Shown here one piece after another: positions 54,938 to 64,000 of a stretch of 64,000 nucleotides of DNA. Origin of the DNA: Ancylobacter sonchi (GTDB taxonomy: Bacteria; Pseudomonadota; Alphaproteobacteria; Rhizobiales; Xanthobacteraceae); assembly GCF_018390695.1 (NCBI RefSeq), contig NZ_JAHBGF010000016.1, forward strand, positions 1-64,000. The letters are read 5' to 3'. Below the pieces are notes generated by a model that ran no database searches, had not been told where the DNA came from, and saw nothing but the letters and a program-made list of their open reading frames with translations. The stretch's first letter is position 1. Each line of letters begins with the position of its first letter. The position numbers were made by a program, and so were the translations under genes.

Positions 54938-56089
54938 ATGACCATCGTCAATGTCGAGGATGCCCGCGCGGCGGCCAAGCGCCGGCTGCCGAAGATCTTC
55001 TTCGACTATGTCGATGGCGGCTCCTTCAACGAGGACACGCTCAGGGCCAACCGCGCCGATTTCCAGCGCTGGACGCTGGTGCAGCGGGTGCTCAACGACA
55101 TCTCGGTGCGCGACCTCTCGACCGATTTCCTCGGTGCCCGCCATCCGCTGCCCTTCATGCCGGGGCCGGTGGGGTTCCTCGGCCTCTATGCCGGGCATGG
55201 CGAGATAGCGGCGGCGCGCGCGGCGCATGCGGTCGGCGTGCCGCTGTGCCTGTCCACCTTCTCCATCGCCTCGCTGGGCGAGCTGCGCGCCGCCACCTCC
55301 GGGCCGCTGCATTTCCAGCTCTATGTGATGAGCGACCGCGCCATCGGCGACGAACTGCTCGCCCAGGCGGAAGGCGCCGGTGTCGACACGCTGTATCTCA
55401 CCGTCGATACCGCCATAACCGGCGTGCGCGAGCGTGACGTGCGCAACGGCTTCCGGGCACTGACGCGGATCACCCCGGCGCTCGGGCTGCGACTGGCGAC
55501 CCGGCCGCGCTGGTGCCTCGACATGCTCAGCGCCGGCATGCCGGAGGTGGGCGCGGTGAAGCACCGGGCGGAATTCGGCCGGGGGGTGCTGGAGCAGGCC
55601 GGAAACTTGTCGCGGCGCATCGACACCGGGCTGTCGTGGAAGGATGTCGACTGGCTGCGCGGACGCTGGAAGGGCCGGCTGGTGCTCAAGGGCATCCTGT
55701 CGCCGGAGGACGCGCTGACAGCGCGGGCGGCGGGGGCGGATGCCATCGTCGTCTCCAACCATGGCGGGCGGCAGCTCGACAGCACCTCCTCCACCATCGC
55801 GGCGCTGCCGGCCATCACCGATGCGCTCGACGGCTCCATGGAGGTGCTGTTCGACGGCGGCGTGCGGCGCGGGGCGGACATCGTGAAGGCACTGGCGCTC
55901 GGCGCGTCCGGCGTGCTGCTCGGCCGCGCCTATGTCTACGGGCTCGGCGCCGGCGGCGAACAGGGCGTCGCCCGCATCCTCGCCCATCTCGCCGAGGAGG
56001 TGAGCCTCACCCTCGCCTTGATGGGGCTGACCTCGGTGGACCAGTTGAAGGCACGCGGGCGCGCGGCGCTGGCGCCGCGCACTCTTTAG
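54938..56089 (+). CDS. FMN-dependent 2-hydroxy-acid oxidase/dehydrogenase (LldD-like)
   Basis: 383 residues. The FMN-binding barrel shows IFFDYVDGGSFNEDTLRAN near the start, the catalytic His and Arg in VVSNHGGRQLD, and LFDGGVRRGADIVKALALGASGVLLGR. Family members oxidise 2-hydroxy acids such as lactate, glycolate or mandelate. In this cluster a sulfolactate-to-sulfopyruvate step is an attractive role, but it is inferred from neighbourhood only. The last codons (RAALAPRTL and the TAG stop) lie within the first copy of a tandem repeat. Confidence 0.88.
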   Translation: MTIVNVEDARAAAKRRLPKIFFDYVDGGSFNEDTLRANRADFQRWTLVQRVLNDISVRDLSTDFLGARHPLPFMPGPVGFLGLYAGHGEIAAARAAHAVGVPLCLSTFSIASLGELRAATSGPLHFQLYVMSDRAIGDELLAQAEGAGVDTLYLTVDTAITGVRERDVRNGFRALTRITPALGLRLATRPRWCLDMLSAGMPEVGAVKHRAEFGRGVLEQAGNLSRRIDTGLSWKDVDWLRGRWKGRLVLKGILSPEDALTARAAGADAIVVSNHGGRQLDSTSSTIAALPAITDALDGSMEVLFDGGVRRGADIVKALALGASGVLLGRAYVYGLGAGGEQGVARILAHLAEEVSLTLALMGLTSVDQLKARGRAALAPRTL

Positions 56090-56250
56090 AAGGAAGGTTC
56101 TGCGGCGCTGGCGCCGCGCACTCTTTAGAAGGGAGGTTCTGCGGCGCTGGCGCCACGCACTCTTTAGAAGGAAGGTTCTGCGGCACTGGCGCCGCGCACT
56201 CTTTAGAAGGGAGGTTCTGCGGCGCTGGCGCTGCGCACGTTCTAGAAACC
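56062..56250. repeat. 39-bp tandem repeat, about five copies, each with a hairpin
   Basis: The unit TGCGGCGCTGGCGCCGCGCA, then CTCTTTAGAAGGGAGGTTC, is repeated at a 39-base period from the end of the oxidase gene (copies near 56062, 56101, 56140, 56179, last partial at 56218). Every unit contains GCGGCG-CTGG-CGCCGC or a point variant. Because 39 is divisible by three, one frame stays open through the array and repeats 13 residues; I do not think it is translated. Its likely effects are transcript ending, 3' stabilisation or slipped-strand length change. Confidence 0.93.
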
Positions 56251-56278
56251 GGCCCGGCGGCGCCGAGCCGGTCCCCTG

Positions 56279-57462
56279 TTACGCCCGCTTCTGGTTGTAG
56301 ACGTCGAGGCAGACGGCGCCGAGCAGCACCAGGCCCTTGATCACCTGCTGGTAGTCGATGCCGATGCCGAGGATCGACATGCCGTTGTTCATCACTCCCA
56401 TGATGAGCGCGCCGATCACCGCGCCGCCGACCCGCCCGACGCCGCCATAGGCCGAGGCGCCGCCAATGAAGCAGGCGGCGATGACGTCGAGCTCGAAACC
56501 GAGCCCGGCCTTGGGGGTCGCGGTGTTGAGGCGGGCGGCGAAGATGAGGCCGGCCAGCGCGGCGAGCACGCCCATATTGACGAAGGTGAGGAAGGTGAGC
56601 CGCTCGGTCTTGATGCCCGACAGCTTGGCCGCCTTCTCATTGCCGCCTACCGCGTAGATCTGCCGGCCGATCACCGTGCGGGTGGTCATGAATCCGTAGA
56701 GCGCCACCAGCGCCGTCATGATGACCAGCACATTGGGCAGGCCGCGATGCGAGGCGATCAGATAGGCGAAATAGACGATCACCGCGAAGAACACCGCGTT
56801 CTTCAGCATGAAGAAGCCGTAGGGCTCGGTCTCGATGCCGTGGCTCTCCTGCCGGGCGCGGGCACGAAAGTTCTGCCACACCAGCGCCAGCGCCAGGACC
56901 GCGCCGATGGCGAGCGAGGTCGGGTAGAGCGTGCCGGCATCAGGGACCAGTTCGGGGATGAAGCCGGAGGACAGCTTCTGGAACTCGACCGGGAACGGGC
57001 CGACCGACTGGCCGGCCAGGATGGCCAGCGCCAGCCCCTTGAACACCAGCATGCCGGCCAGGGTGACGATGAAGGACGGGATCTTGAAATAGGCCACCCA
57101 ATAGCCCTGCGCCGCGCCGATGGCGGCGCCGAGCAAAAGACAGATGAGGGTGGCCGGCACCCAGGGCACGCCCAGCTTGACGATCAGCACCGCCGCCACC
57201 GCGCCGACGAAGCCCGCCACCGAGCCGACCGACAGGTCGATATGGCCGGTGACGATGACCAGGAGCATGCCCAGCGCCATGATGACGATGTAGCTGTTCT
57301 GCAGCACGAGGTTGGTGAGGTTCAGCGGCCGCAGCAGCGTGCCGTTGGTCACCACCTCGAAGAAGATCATGATGGCGAACAGCGAGAGCATCATCCCGTA
57401 TTCGCGCAGATTATTCTTCAGGAAGCCGGCATGGGACGGCTTTTCCTTCAGCGCGGCGTCGC

Positions 57463-57466
<4 letters not shown>
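56279..57466 (-). CDS. gguB: Multiple-monosaccharide ABC transporter permease GguB
   Basis: 395 residues with about ten membrane helices of the BPD_transp_2 (RbsC/XylH) type. [26 protein letters not shown] and [26 protein letters not shown] are the family core. It overlaps gguA by four bases. With ChvE and GguA it forms the sugar importer of Agrobacterium-type bacteria for xylose, galactose, arabinose and related sugars. Confidence 0.94.
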
Positions 57467-59055
<1,589 letters not shown>

Positions 59056-59145
59056 GAGCCGCTTCCTCTCGAACAGACCCCGCGCCGGACGGGATCGAAC
59101 CGCCGGCGCGGGAGCCTCTGGGTTGACGGGAGGCTCTGGGTCGCC

Positions 59146-60210
59146 TCAGTTGATCTGGTTCTGCTTGTAGTAGCCCGAACCGACCAGCACCGGTTCCCAG
59201 TTGCTCTTGTCGACCACCACCGGCTTCAGCAGGTAGGACGGCACGACCTTCTTGCCGTTATTGTACGTCTTGGTGTCGTTCACCGTCACCGTCTTGCCCG
59301 ACAGCGAGGCGTCGACCATGTCGGCGGTCACCTTGGCGAGCTCGCGGGTGTCCTTGAAGATCGAGGAATACTGCTCGCCGGCCAGCATCGACTTCACCGA
59401 GGGCACCTCGGCGTCCTGACCGGTGACGACCGGCATCTTCATGCCGCCCGAGCCGTAGCCGACGCCCTTGACCGAGGACAGGATGCCGATCGACAGCCCG
59501 TCATAGGGCGAGAGCACGCCGTCGAGCTTCTTGTCCGAGTAATAGGCGCTCAAGAGGTTGTCCATGCGGGCCTGGGCGGTGGCGCCGTCCCAGCGCAGGG
59601 TGGACACCTTGTCCATGCCCATCTGGCCGGAGGCGACCTTCAGCGTGCCGTTGTCGATCAGCGGCTTCAGCACCGACATGGCGCCGTCGTAGAAGAAATA
59701 CGCGTTGTTGTCGTCCGGCGAGCCGCCGAACAGCTCGATGTTGAACGGCCCCTTGTTCTCGGGATAGCCGAGGCCCTTCAGCAGCGACTGCGCCTGCAGC
59801 ACGCCGACCTGGAAATTGTCGAAGGTCGCGTAGTAGTCGACATTCGGCGTCTCGCGGATCAGCCGGTCATAGGCGATGACCTTGATGCCCTTGTCGGCGG
59901 CCTGCTTCAGCACATCGGACAGGGTGGTGCCGTCGATGGAGGCGATCACCAGCACCTTGGCGCCCTTGGTCACCATGTTCTCGATCTGCGAGAGCTGGTT
60001 GGGGATGTCGTCCTCGGCATATTGCAGGTCGGTGTTGTAGCCGCGCTCCTTCAGCACCTTCACCATGTTGTCGCCGTCGGCGATCCAGCGGGCGGAGGAC
60101 TTGGTGGGCATGGCGATGCCGACGGTCGCCTTCTCCTGGGCGGAGGCGGCACCGGCGAACATCAGCGCCCCGAGGGCGAAGGCGGAAAGCGTCGTGGTCA
60201 GGCGTTTCAT
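59146..60210 (-). CDS. chvE: Sugar-binding periplasmic protein ChvE
   Basis: 354 residues with a signal peptide ending ASAQ. The mature protein is close to Agrobacterium ChvE along its length ([81 protein letters not shown]). ChvE binds galactose, glucose, arabinose and other aldoses and, in Agrobacterium, also signals to VirA. No VirA is seen here, so only the transport role is supported. The operon order dgoK-chvE-gguA-gguB ties it to sugar-acid catabolism. Confidence 0.95.
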   Translation of the reverse strand: MKRLTTTLSAFALGALMFAGAASAQEKATVGIAMPTKSSARWIADGDNMVKVLKERGYNTDLQYAEDDIPNQLSQIENMVTKGAKVLVIASIDGTTLSDVLKQAADKGIKVIAYDRLIRETPNVDYYATFDNFQVGVLQAQSLLKGLGYPENKGPFNIELFGGSPDDNNAYFFYDGAMSVLKPLIDNGTLKVASGQMGMDKVSTLRWDGATAQARMDNLLSAYYSDKKLDGVLSPYDGLSIGILSSVKGVGYGSGGMKMPVVTGQDAEVPSVKSMLAGEQYSSIFKDTRELAKVTADMVDASLSGKTVTVNDTKTYNNGKKVVPSYLLKPVVVDKSNWEPVLVGSGYYKQNQIN

Positions 60211-60361
60211 CTCGGTCTCCCATTTGGATTGGATGGCCGCGTTTTCGCGTGCCGTGTTCTTGGCGGCGAGCGGACACCGGGTCCGTCGCCGCGCGCGACG
60301 TCAGCCGCGCCTCACCGCGAGGCGCGCAAGCTCTCCCGTGGGCGCGACGGGCGGGCCGCGC

Positions 60362-61324
60362 TCATCGCACCCCTCCCCCGGCCGGCGCGAAGGCGATGCG
60401 GGCCGCCTCGTGCAGCCCCTCGCGCACGCAGGTCTCGGCATCGCGCCGCGCGACATCGGCGATCTCGGCCACGGCGAAGGCACGGCGATACAGCGCCGCC
60501 GCCGCGCCGGAAGCGATCAGCACCGTGCCGTCCAGCCGGCCGAGACGCTGGCGGGCGCCGGCGATCTCCATGCCGATCAGCAGGCCGGAGAGGCGAGCCT
60601 GCGCCTCCTCCACCGGCACGTCGGCGAGCAGCCAGCCGGCACGCAGCTCGAACAGGCGGTTGCCCACCGTCTCCGGCGCCTCCAGCGCATCGGCGACGCC
60701 GCGCGCGAAGGCCGGCGCGGCGGGATCGACCGGCGGCGCCCCCTCCACCGCCGGCGCGATCACCGAGCCGGTGCGCAGGAGCTGGAACAGTTCACCGGTC
60801 ATGAAGGTGGAGAAGCGCTCGACCGCGCCGTCCTCCAGCCGCACCCATTTGGAGTGGGTGCCGGGCAGGCAGGCGAGGCCATCGAACCCCTTGCGGTCGC
60901 GGTGCCCAGCCTCCCGGCCCTCGCGCGACAGCGCCAGCATCTGGGTCTCCTCGCCGCGCATCACGTCGGGATGGCGGCGGCGGCGCTGGGCGATGCCCGG
61001 CAGGATGGCGACCTTGCGGCGGGCGGCGGGCACCGCGGTGGCCAGCTCCGCGAGCCGGTCGAGGCGCACCGGGGCGTCGAGATAGGCGGCCTCCTTCCAG
61101 CCCGAGCGCGAGCCGACCATGCCGCACATCATCGCCGGCACGCCGGCGGGCACGCCGAGCGCGGCGAGATGCGATTCCAGCACCATCTCGAAACCCTCGG
61201 CGGCGGAGGCGGCGAGCCCCTGGGCGCTGCGGCGCTCGGCCAGCACATGGCCGTCAGCATCCAGCGTCCACAGGCGGAAGCTCGACGTGCCCCAGTCGAC
61301 CACGACATGAGCGGGAACCCGCAT
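60362..61324 (-). CDS. dgoK: 2-dehydro-3-deoxygalactonokinase
   Basis: 320 residues from the ATG at 61324, overlapping the lactonase stop by one base (TGATG). VVVDWGTSSFRLWTLDADG at the N-terminus is the phosphate-1 loop of DgoK-type kinases, and FDGLACLPGTHSKWVRLEDG with STFMTGELFQLLR mark the middle. It phosphorylates 2-keto-3-deoxygalactonate for aldol cleavage by DgoA, which is not in this window. The longer open frame to 61582 is not protein-like. Confidence 0.93.
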   Translation of the reverse strand: MRVPAHVVVDWGTSSFRLWTLDADGHVLAERRSAQGLAASAAEGFEMVLESHLAALGVPAGVPAMMCGMVGSRSGWKEAAYLDAPVRLDRLAELATAVPAARRKVAILPGIAQRRRRHPDVMRGEETQMLALSREGREAGHRDRKGFDGLACLPGTHSKWVRLEDGAVERFSTFMTGELFQLLRTGSVIAPAVEGAPPVDPAAPAFARGVADALEAPETVGNRLFELRAGWLLADVPVEEAQARLSGLLIGMEIAGARQRLGRLDGTVLIASGAAAALYRRAFAVAEIADVARRDAETCVREGLHEAARIAFAPAGGGVR

Positions 61325-62247
61325 CACAGGCCTCCCAGCCGCACGCGCGGCTCGGCGCGTCCACGCGCGCCGACATCGAGCAGGAAGGTCCGGCCATGGC
61401 CGGGATCGCCGGCGCGCGCCGCCTCGTCCATCCCCTCGAAGGCGGAGGTGACCAGCAGCCGGTCGAAATCGCGGCCGACGAACACCGGGCAGCTCGGCTG
61501 CCGGGCCGGCACGTCGAGGCTGCGGACCAATTCGCCGGCCGGCGAATAGACGTTGACCCGGCCGCCGCCCCAGATGGCGCACCAGATCAGACCCTCGGCG
61601 TCGGTCACCGCACCGTCGAGGCCGCCGGGCTCCGGGCGACGGTGCAGCGCCCGCGGCTCGCCCTCCGGCAGGCCGGTCAGCGGGTCGAGCTCGACCCGGA
61701 ACAGCGTGTTCTCGCGGGTGTCGGCGAAATAGCCGACCGTGCCATCCGGCGAGAAGCAGATGGCGTTGGGGATGCTGATGCCGGAGAACAGCCGCAGGAG
61801 GGCGCCGGCGCGGAAGGCATAGATGGCGCCGGCGCCCTGCTCGGCGCGCTTGCCCATGGTCGACACCCAGAAGGTGCCGGAGGGATGCACCCGCGCATCA
61901 TTGGAGCGCGTCGCCGGATCGTCGGCCTCGATCTCCGCCACCTTGTCCAGCCGGCCGCTGGCGATGTCGCGCAGCATCAGCCCGTGCTCGGTGGAGATGA
62001 GCTGGCGGCGCTCGTCGACGATGGCGAGAGCGCTCGCCATCACCGGCAGCTCATGCACGCGGTGCGCGCCGCCGGAGGGGCTCTGGGCGTAGAGGTGCTT
62101 CTCCAGAATGTCGAACCACCACGCAGTGTCGCTCGCCGCGTCGTAGCTCGACCCCTCGCCGAGATGGCAGCGCGCGGCGCAGAGCAGCGTCGCCGCCCCA
62201 GCGGGCAAGGGGGCAGCGGCTTGAGTGGGGGCGCTAGTGGTTGTCAC
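61324..62247 (-). CDS. SMP-30/gluconolactonase-family sugar lactonase
   Basis: 307 residues starting at GTG, 14 bases within the end of the IlvD/Edd gene. The six-bladed propeller shows [19 protein letters not shown] (metal Glu), [18 protein letters not shown] (metal Asn) and [20 protein letters not shown] (metal Asp region). It opens sugar 1,4-lactones made by an aldose dehydrogenase. Galactono- or arabonolactone is likely from the neighbours dgoK and the dehydratase. Confidence 0.9.
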   Translation of the reverse strand: MTTTSAPTQAAAPLPAGAATLLCAARCHLGEGSSYDAASDTAWWFDILEKHLYAQSPSGGAHRVHELPVMASALAIVDERRQLISTEHGLMLRDIASGRLDKVAEIEADDPATRSNDARVHPSGTFWVSTMGKRAEQGAGAIYAFRAGALLRLFSGISIPNAICFSPDGTVGYFADTRENTLFRVELDPLTGLPEGEPRALHRRPEPGGLDGAVTDAEGLIWCAIWGGGRVNVYSPAGELVRSLDVPARQPSCPVFVGRDFDRLLVTSAFEGMDEAARAGDPGHGRTFLLDVGARGRAEPRVRLGGL

Positions 62248-64000
62248 GCGGCATCCCCATGGTCTGGGCGATGCGCTGGTAGCGCACCGCCGGCTCCAGC
62301 ACCGCGCCGGTCTCCAGCTGGCCGACGAAACTGCGCTGAATCTCCTGCCAGGGCGTCTGGTGCGCCGGATAGTGGTAGCCGCCGCTCGCCGCCAGCTCCT
62401 GCCGGCGCCGTTCCAGTTCTTCCTCGGAAATCAGCATGTTGGCGCTGTTGCGCTTCAGGTCGATGCGCACCCGGTCGCCGGTGCGCAGCAGCGCGAGGCC
62501 GCCGCCGACCGCCGCTTCCGGCGAGGCGTTGAGGATGGAGGGCGAACCGGAGGTGCCGGACTGGCGGCCGTCGCCGATGCAGGGCAGCGCATGCACGCCG
62601 GCCTTGATGAGGTAATCCGGCGCCCGCATGTTCACCACTTCCGCCGCGCCGGGATAGCCGACCGGACCGGCGCCGCGCATGAACAGCACCGTGTGCTCGT
62701 CGATGGTGAGCGCGGGGTCGTCGATGCGGGCGTGGTAGTCCTCCGGCCCGTCGAACACCACCGCGCGACCCTCGAAGGCCTCGGGATCCTCCGGGTTGGA
62801 GAGGTAGCGGTCGCGGAACTCCTGCGAGATCACGCTGGTCTTCATGATCGCCGAGGAGAACAGATTGCCGCGCAGTACGCGGAAGCCGGCCCTCTGCTTC
62901 AGAGGCGTCTCATAGGGACGGATGACGTTCTCGTCCTCGATGCGCGCTTCGCGGCAATTGTCGCCGAGGGTACGGCCATTGGCCGTCATCGTCTCCTCGA
63001 CGATAAGCCCTTGATTCATCAACTGCTTGACCACCGCCGGCACGCCGCCGGCGTGGTAGTAGTCCTCGCCGAGATATTCGCCCGCCGGCTGGAGGTTGAC
63101 CAGCAGCGGCACCTCCTCGCCATAGGTCTGCCAGTCGTCGATGGTGAGCTCGACCCCGACATGGCGGGCCAGCGCGTTGAGGTGGATCGGCGCGTTGGTG
63201 GAACCGCCGATCGCCGAATTCACCCGGATGGCGTTGAGGAAGGCGTCGCGGGTGAGGATGTCGGAGGGCTTCAAATCCTCATGCACCATCTCGACGATGC
63301 GCAAGCCGGTGCGGTAGGCGACTTCCTGCCGGTCGCGATAGGGCGCCGGGATGGCGGCGGAGCCGGGCAGTTGCATGCCGAGCGCCTCGGCGAGCGAGTT
63401 CATCGTCGTCGCCGTGCCCATCGTATTGCAGTAACCCGTTGACGGCGCTGAGGAAGCTACCAGCTTGACGAAGCCGGCATAGTCGATCTCGCCGGCCGCC
63501 AAGAGCTCGCGCGCCTTCCACACGATGGTGCCCGAGCCGGTGCGCTCGCCCTTGTACCAGCCGTTCAGCATCGGCCCGACCGACAGCGCGATGGCGGGGA
63601 TGTTGACGGTGGCGGCGGCCATCAGCAGCGCCGGGGTGGTCTTGTCGCAACCGATGGTCAGCACCACGCCGTCGAGCGGGTAGCCATAGAGGACTTCCAC
63701 CAGGCCGAGATAGGCGAGGTTGCGGTCGAGGCCGGCGGTGGGGCGCTTGCCGGTCTCCTGGATCGGGTGCACCGGGAACTCGATGGCGATGCCACCGGCC
63801 TCGCGAATGCCCTCGCGGGTGCGCTTGGCGAGCTCGATATGGTGGCGATTGCAAGGGGATAGATCGGATCCGGTCTGGGCGATGCCGATGATCGGGCGCC
63901 CGCTCTGCAGCTCTTCCTGCGACAGGCCGAAATTCAGGTAGCGCTCGAGATAGAGCGCGGTCATGTCGATGTTGTGCGGGTTGTCGAACCAGGCGCGGGA
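62234..64000 (-). CDS. IlvD/Edd-family sugar-acid dehydratase (5' end outside window)
   Basis: The frame runs to the window end; residues before the ATG at 63964 ([12 protein letters not shown]) match the family N-terminus, so the gene starts beyond base 64000. Fe-S cysteines are in [16 protein letters not shown] and HALPCIGDG. By close similarity to L-arabonate/xylonate-type dehydratases it removes water from a sugar acid to give a 2-keto-3-deoxy acid, which DgoK could then phosphorylate in the galactonate case. L-arabonate, D-galactonate and D-xylonate are all possible. Confidence 0.92.
   Translation of the reverse strand, partial: SRAWFDNPHNIDMTALYLERYLNFGLSQEELQSGRPIIGIAQTGSDLSPCNRHHIELAKRTREGIREAGGIAIEFPVHPIQETGKRPTAGLDRNLAYLGLVEVLYGYPLDGVVLTIGCDKTTPALLMAAATVNIPAIALSVGPMLNGWYKGERTGSGTIVWKARELLAAGEIDYAGFVKLVASSAPSTGYCNTMGTATTMNSLAEALGMQLPGSAAIPAPYRDRQEVAYRTGLRIVEMVHEDLKPSDILTRDAFLNAIRVNSAIGGSTNAPIHLNALARHVGVELTIDDWQTYGEEVPLLVNLQPAGEYLGEDYYHAGGVPAVVKQLMNQGLIVEETMTANGRTLGDNCREARIEDENVIRPYETPLKQRAGFRVLRGNLFSSAIMKTSVISQEFRDRYLSNPEDPEAFEGRAVVFDGPEDYHARIDDPALTIDEHTVLFMRGAGPVGYPGAAEVVNMRAPDYLIKAGVHALPCIGDGRQSGTSGSPSILNASPEAAVGGGLALLRTGDRVRIDLKRNSANMLISEEELERRRQELAASGGYHYPAHQTPWQEIQRSFVGQLETGAVLEPAVRYQRIAQTMGMPRDNH

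Noticed and set aside
53483-55987. 834-residue open frame on the minus strand
   Set aside because: Antisense to the kinase and oxidase genes; composition is typical of a shadow frame.
56062-56250. CRISPR array
   Set aside because: The units are directly adjacent with no variable spacers and no cas genes are near, so it is a simple tandem repeat.
55513-56340. open frame with 13-residue repeats running through the tandem array
   Set aside because: It overlaps the oxidase gene out of frame, and the repeats follow simply from a 39-base unit. There is no ribosome site or plausible start.
59146-60210. virulence-signalling role for ChvE
   Set aside because: Sequence is close to Agrobacterium ChvE, but no virA or virG is seen and the operon is catabolic, so only the transport function is supported.

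Overview
The window reads as chromosomal DNA of a high-GC alphaproteobacterium of the Hyphomicrobiales (Rhizobiales). Evidence: a ChvE/GguA/GguB sugar transporter, the gene order tsaB-rimI-fur-plsC-miaB-phoH-ybeY-corC-lnt-xre-metK-trmB, a CarD regulator, a seven-iron ferredoxin, and hairpin intergenic repeats of a type I associate with Rhizobiales genomes. A Xanthobacteraceae-like organism (Ancylobacter/Starkeya/Xanthobacter) is my best guess from style alone and is not proven.

Layout. 1-3809 is the end of a conjugative-transfer operon (trbL-trbF-trbG-trbI-DUF2274), followed by a convergent LysR gene. This block ends at the 3' end of a tRNA-Gly(GCC) gene (4972-5046, minus), so it is probably the trb end of an integrated ICE that used this tRNA as attachment site. 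5171-22354 is mostly housekeeping: threonine aldolase, a DsbA-like thioredoxin, a RutR-like regulator, a queuosine-precursor transporter, L28, an SUV3-like RNA helicase with a long charged tail, an S4 protein, ferredoxin, CarD, a catalase-like peroxidase with cytochrome b561, a Usp protein, a glycosyltransferase and Nfu. About 1.2 kb after CarD has no gene I can support.

22521-34195 is a compact run for tRNA modification, rRNA maturation, lipoprotein acylation and SAM synthesis, with ATGA or TGATG overlaps at several junctions. 34273-46973 holds small membrane proteins, a large TPR protein, DoxX, two transporters, a homodimeric 2-oxoacid dehydrogenase-like E1 facing an Lrp regulator, and a YeiH exporter with LysR and RidA.

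47499-56089 is the most interesting stretch. It contains a sulfonate/taurine-type ABC transporter, a short-chain dehydrogenase, a histidinol-dehydrogenase paralogue with changed active-site residues, a zinc alcohol dehydrogenase, an APH-fold kinase and an FMN 2-hydroxy-acid oxidase. The three dehydrogenase families match HpsO/HpsN/HpsP of 2,3-dihydroxypropane-1-sulfonate (DHPS) catabolism, so I infer uptake and oxidation of DHPS or a similar C3 polyol-sulfonate. The kinase and oxidase are unexplained additions. The last gene ends inside a five-copy 39-bp tandem repeat in which each unit contains a hairpin.

56279-64000, on the minus strand, is a sugar-acid operon: IlvD/Edd dehydratase (cut by the window end), SMP-30 lactonase, dgoK, chvE, gguA, gguB. 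It fits import of galactose/arabinose-type sugars and their non-phosphorylative oxidation through 2-keto-3-deoxy acids.
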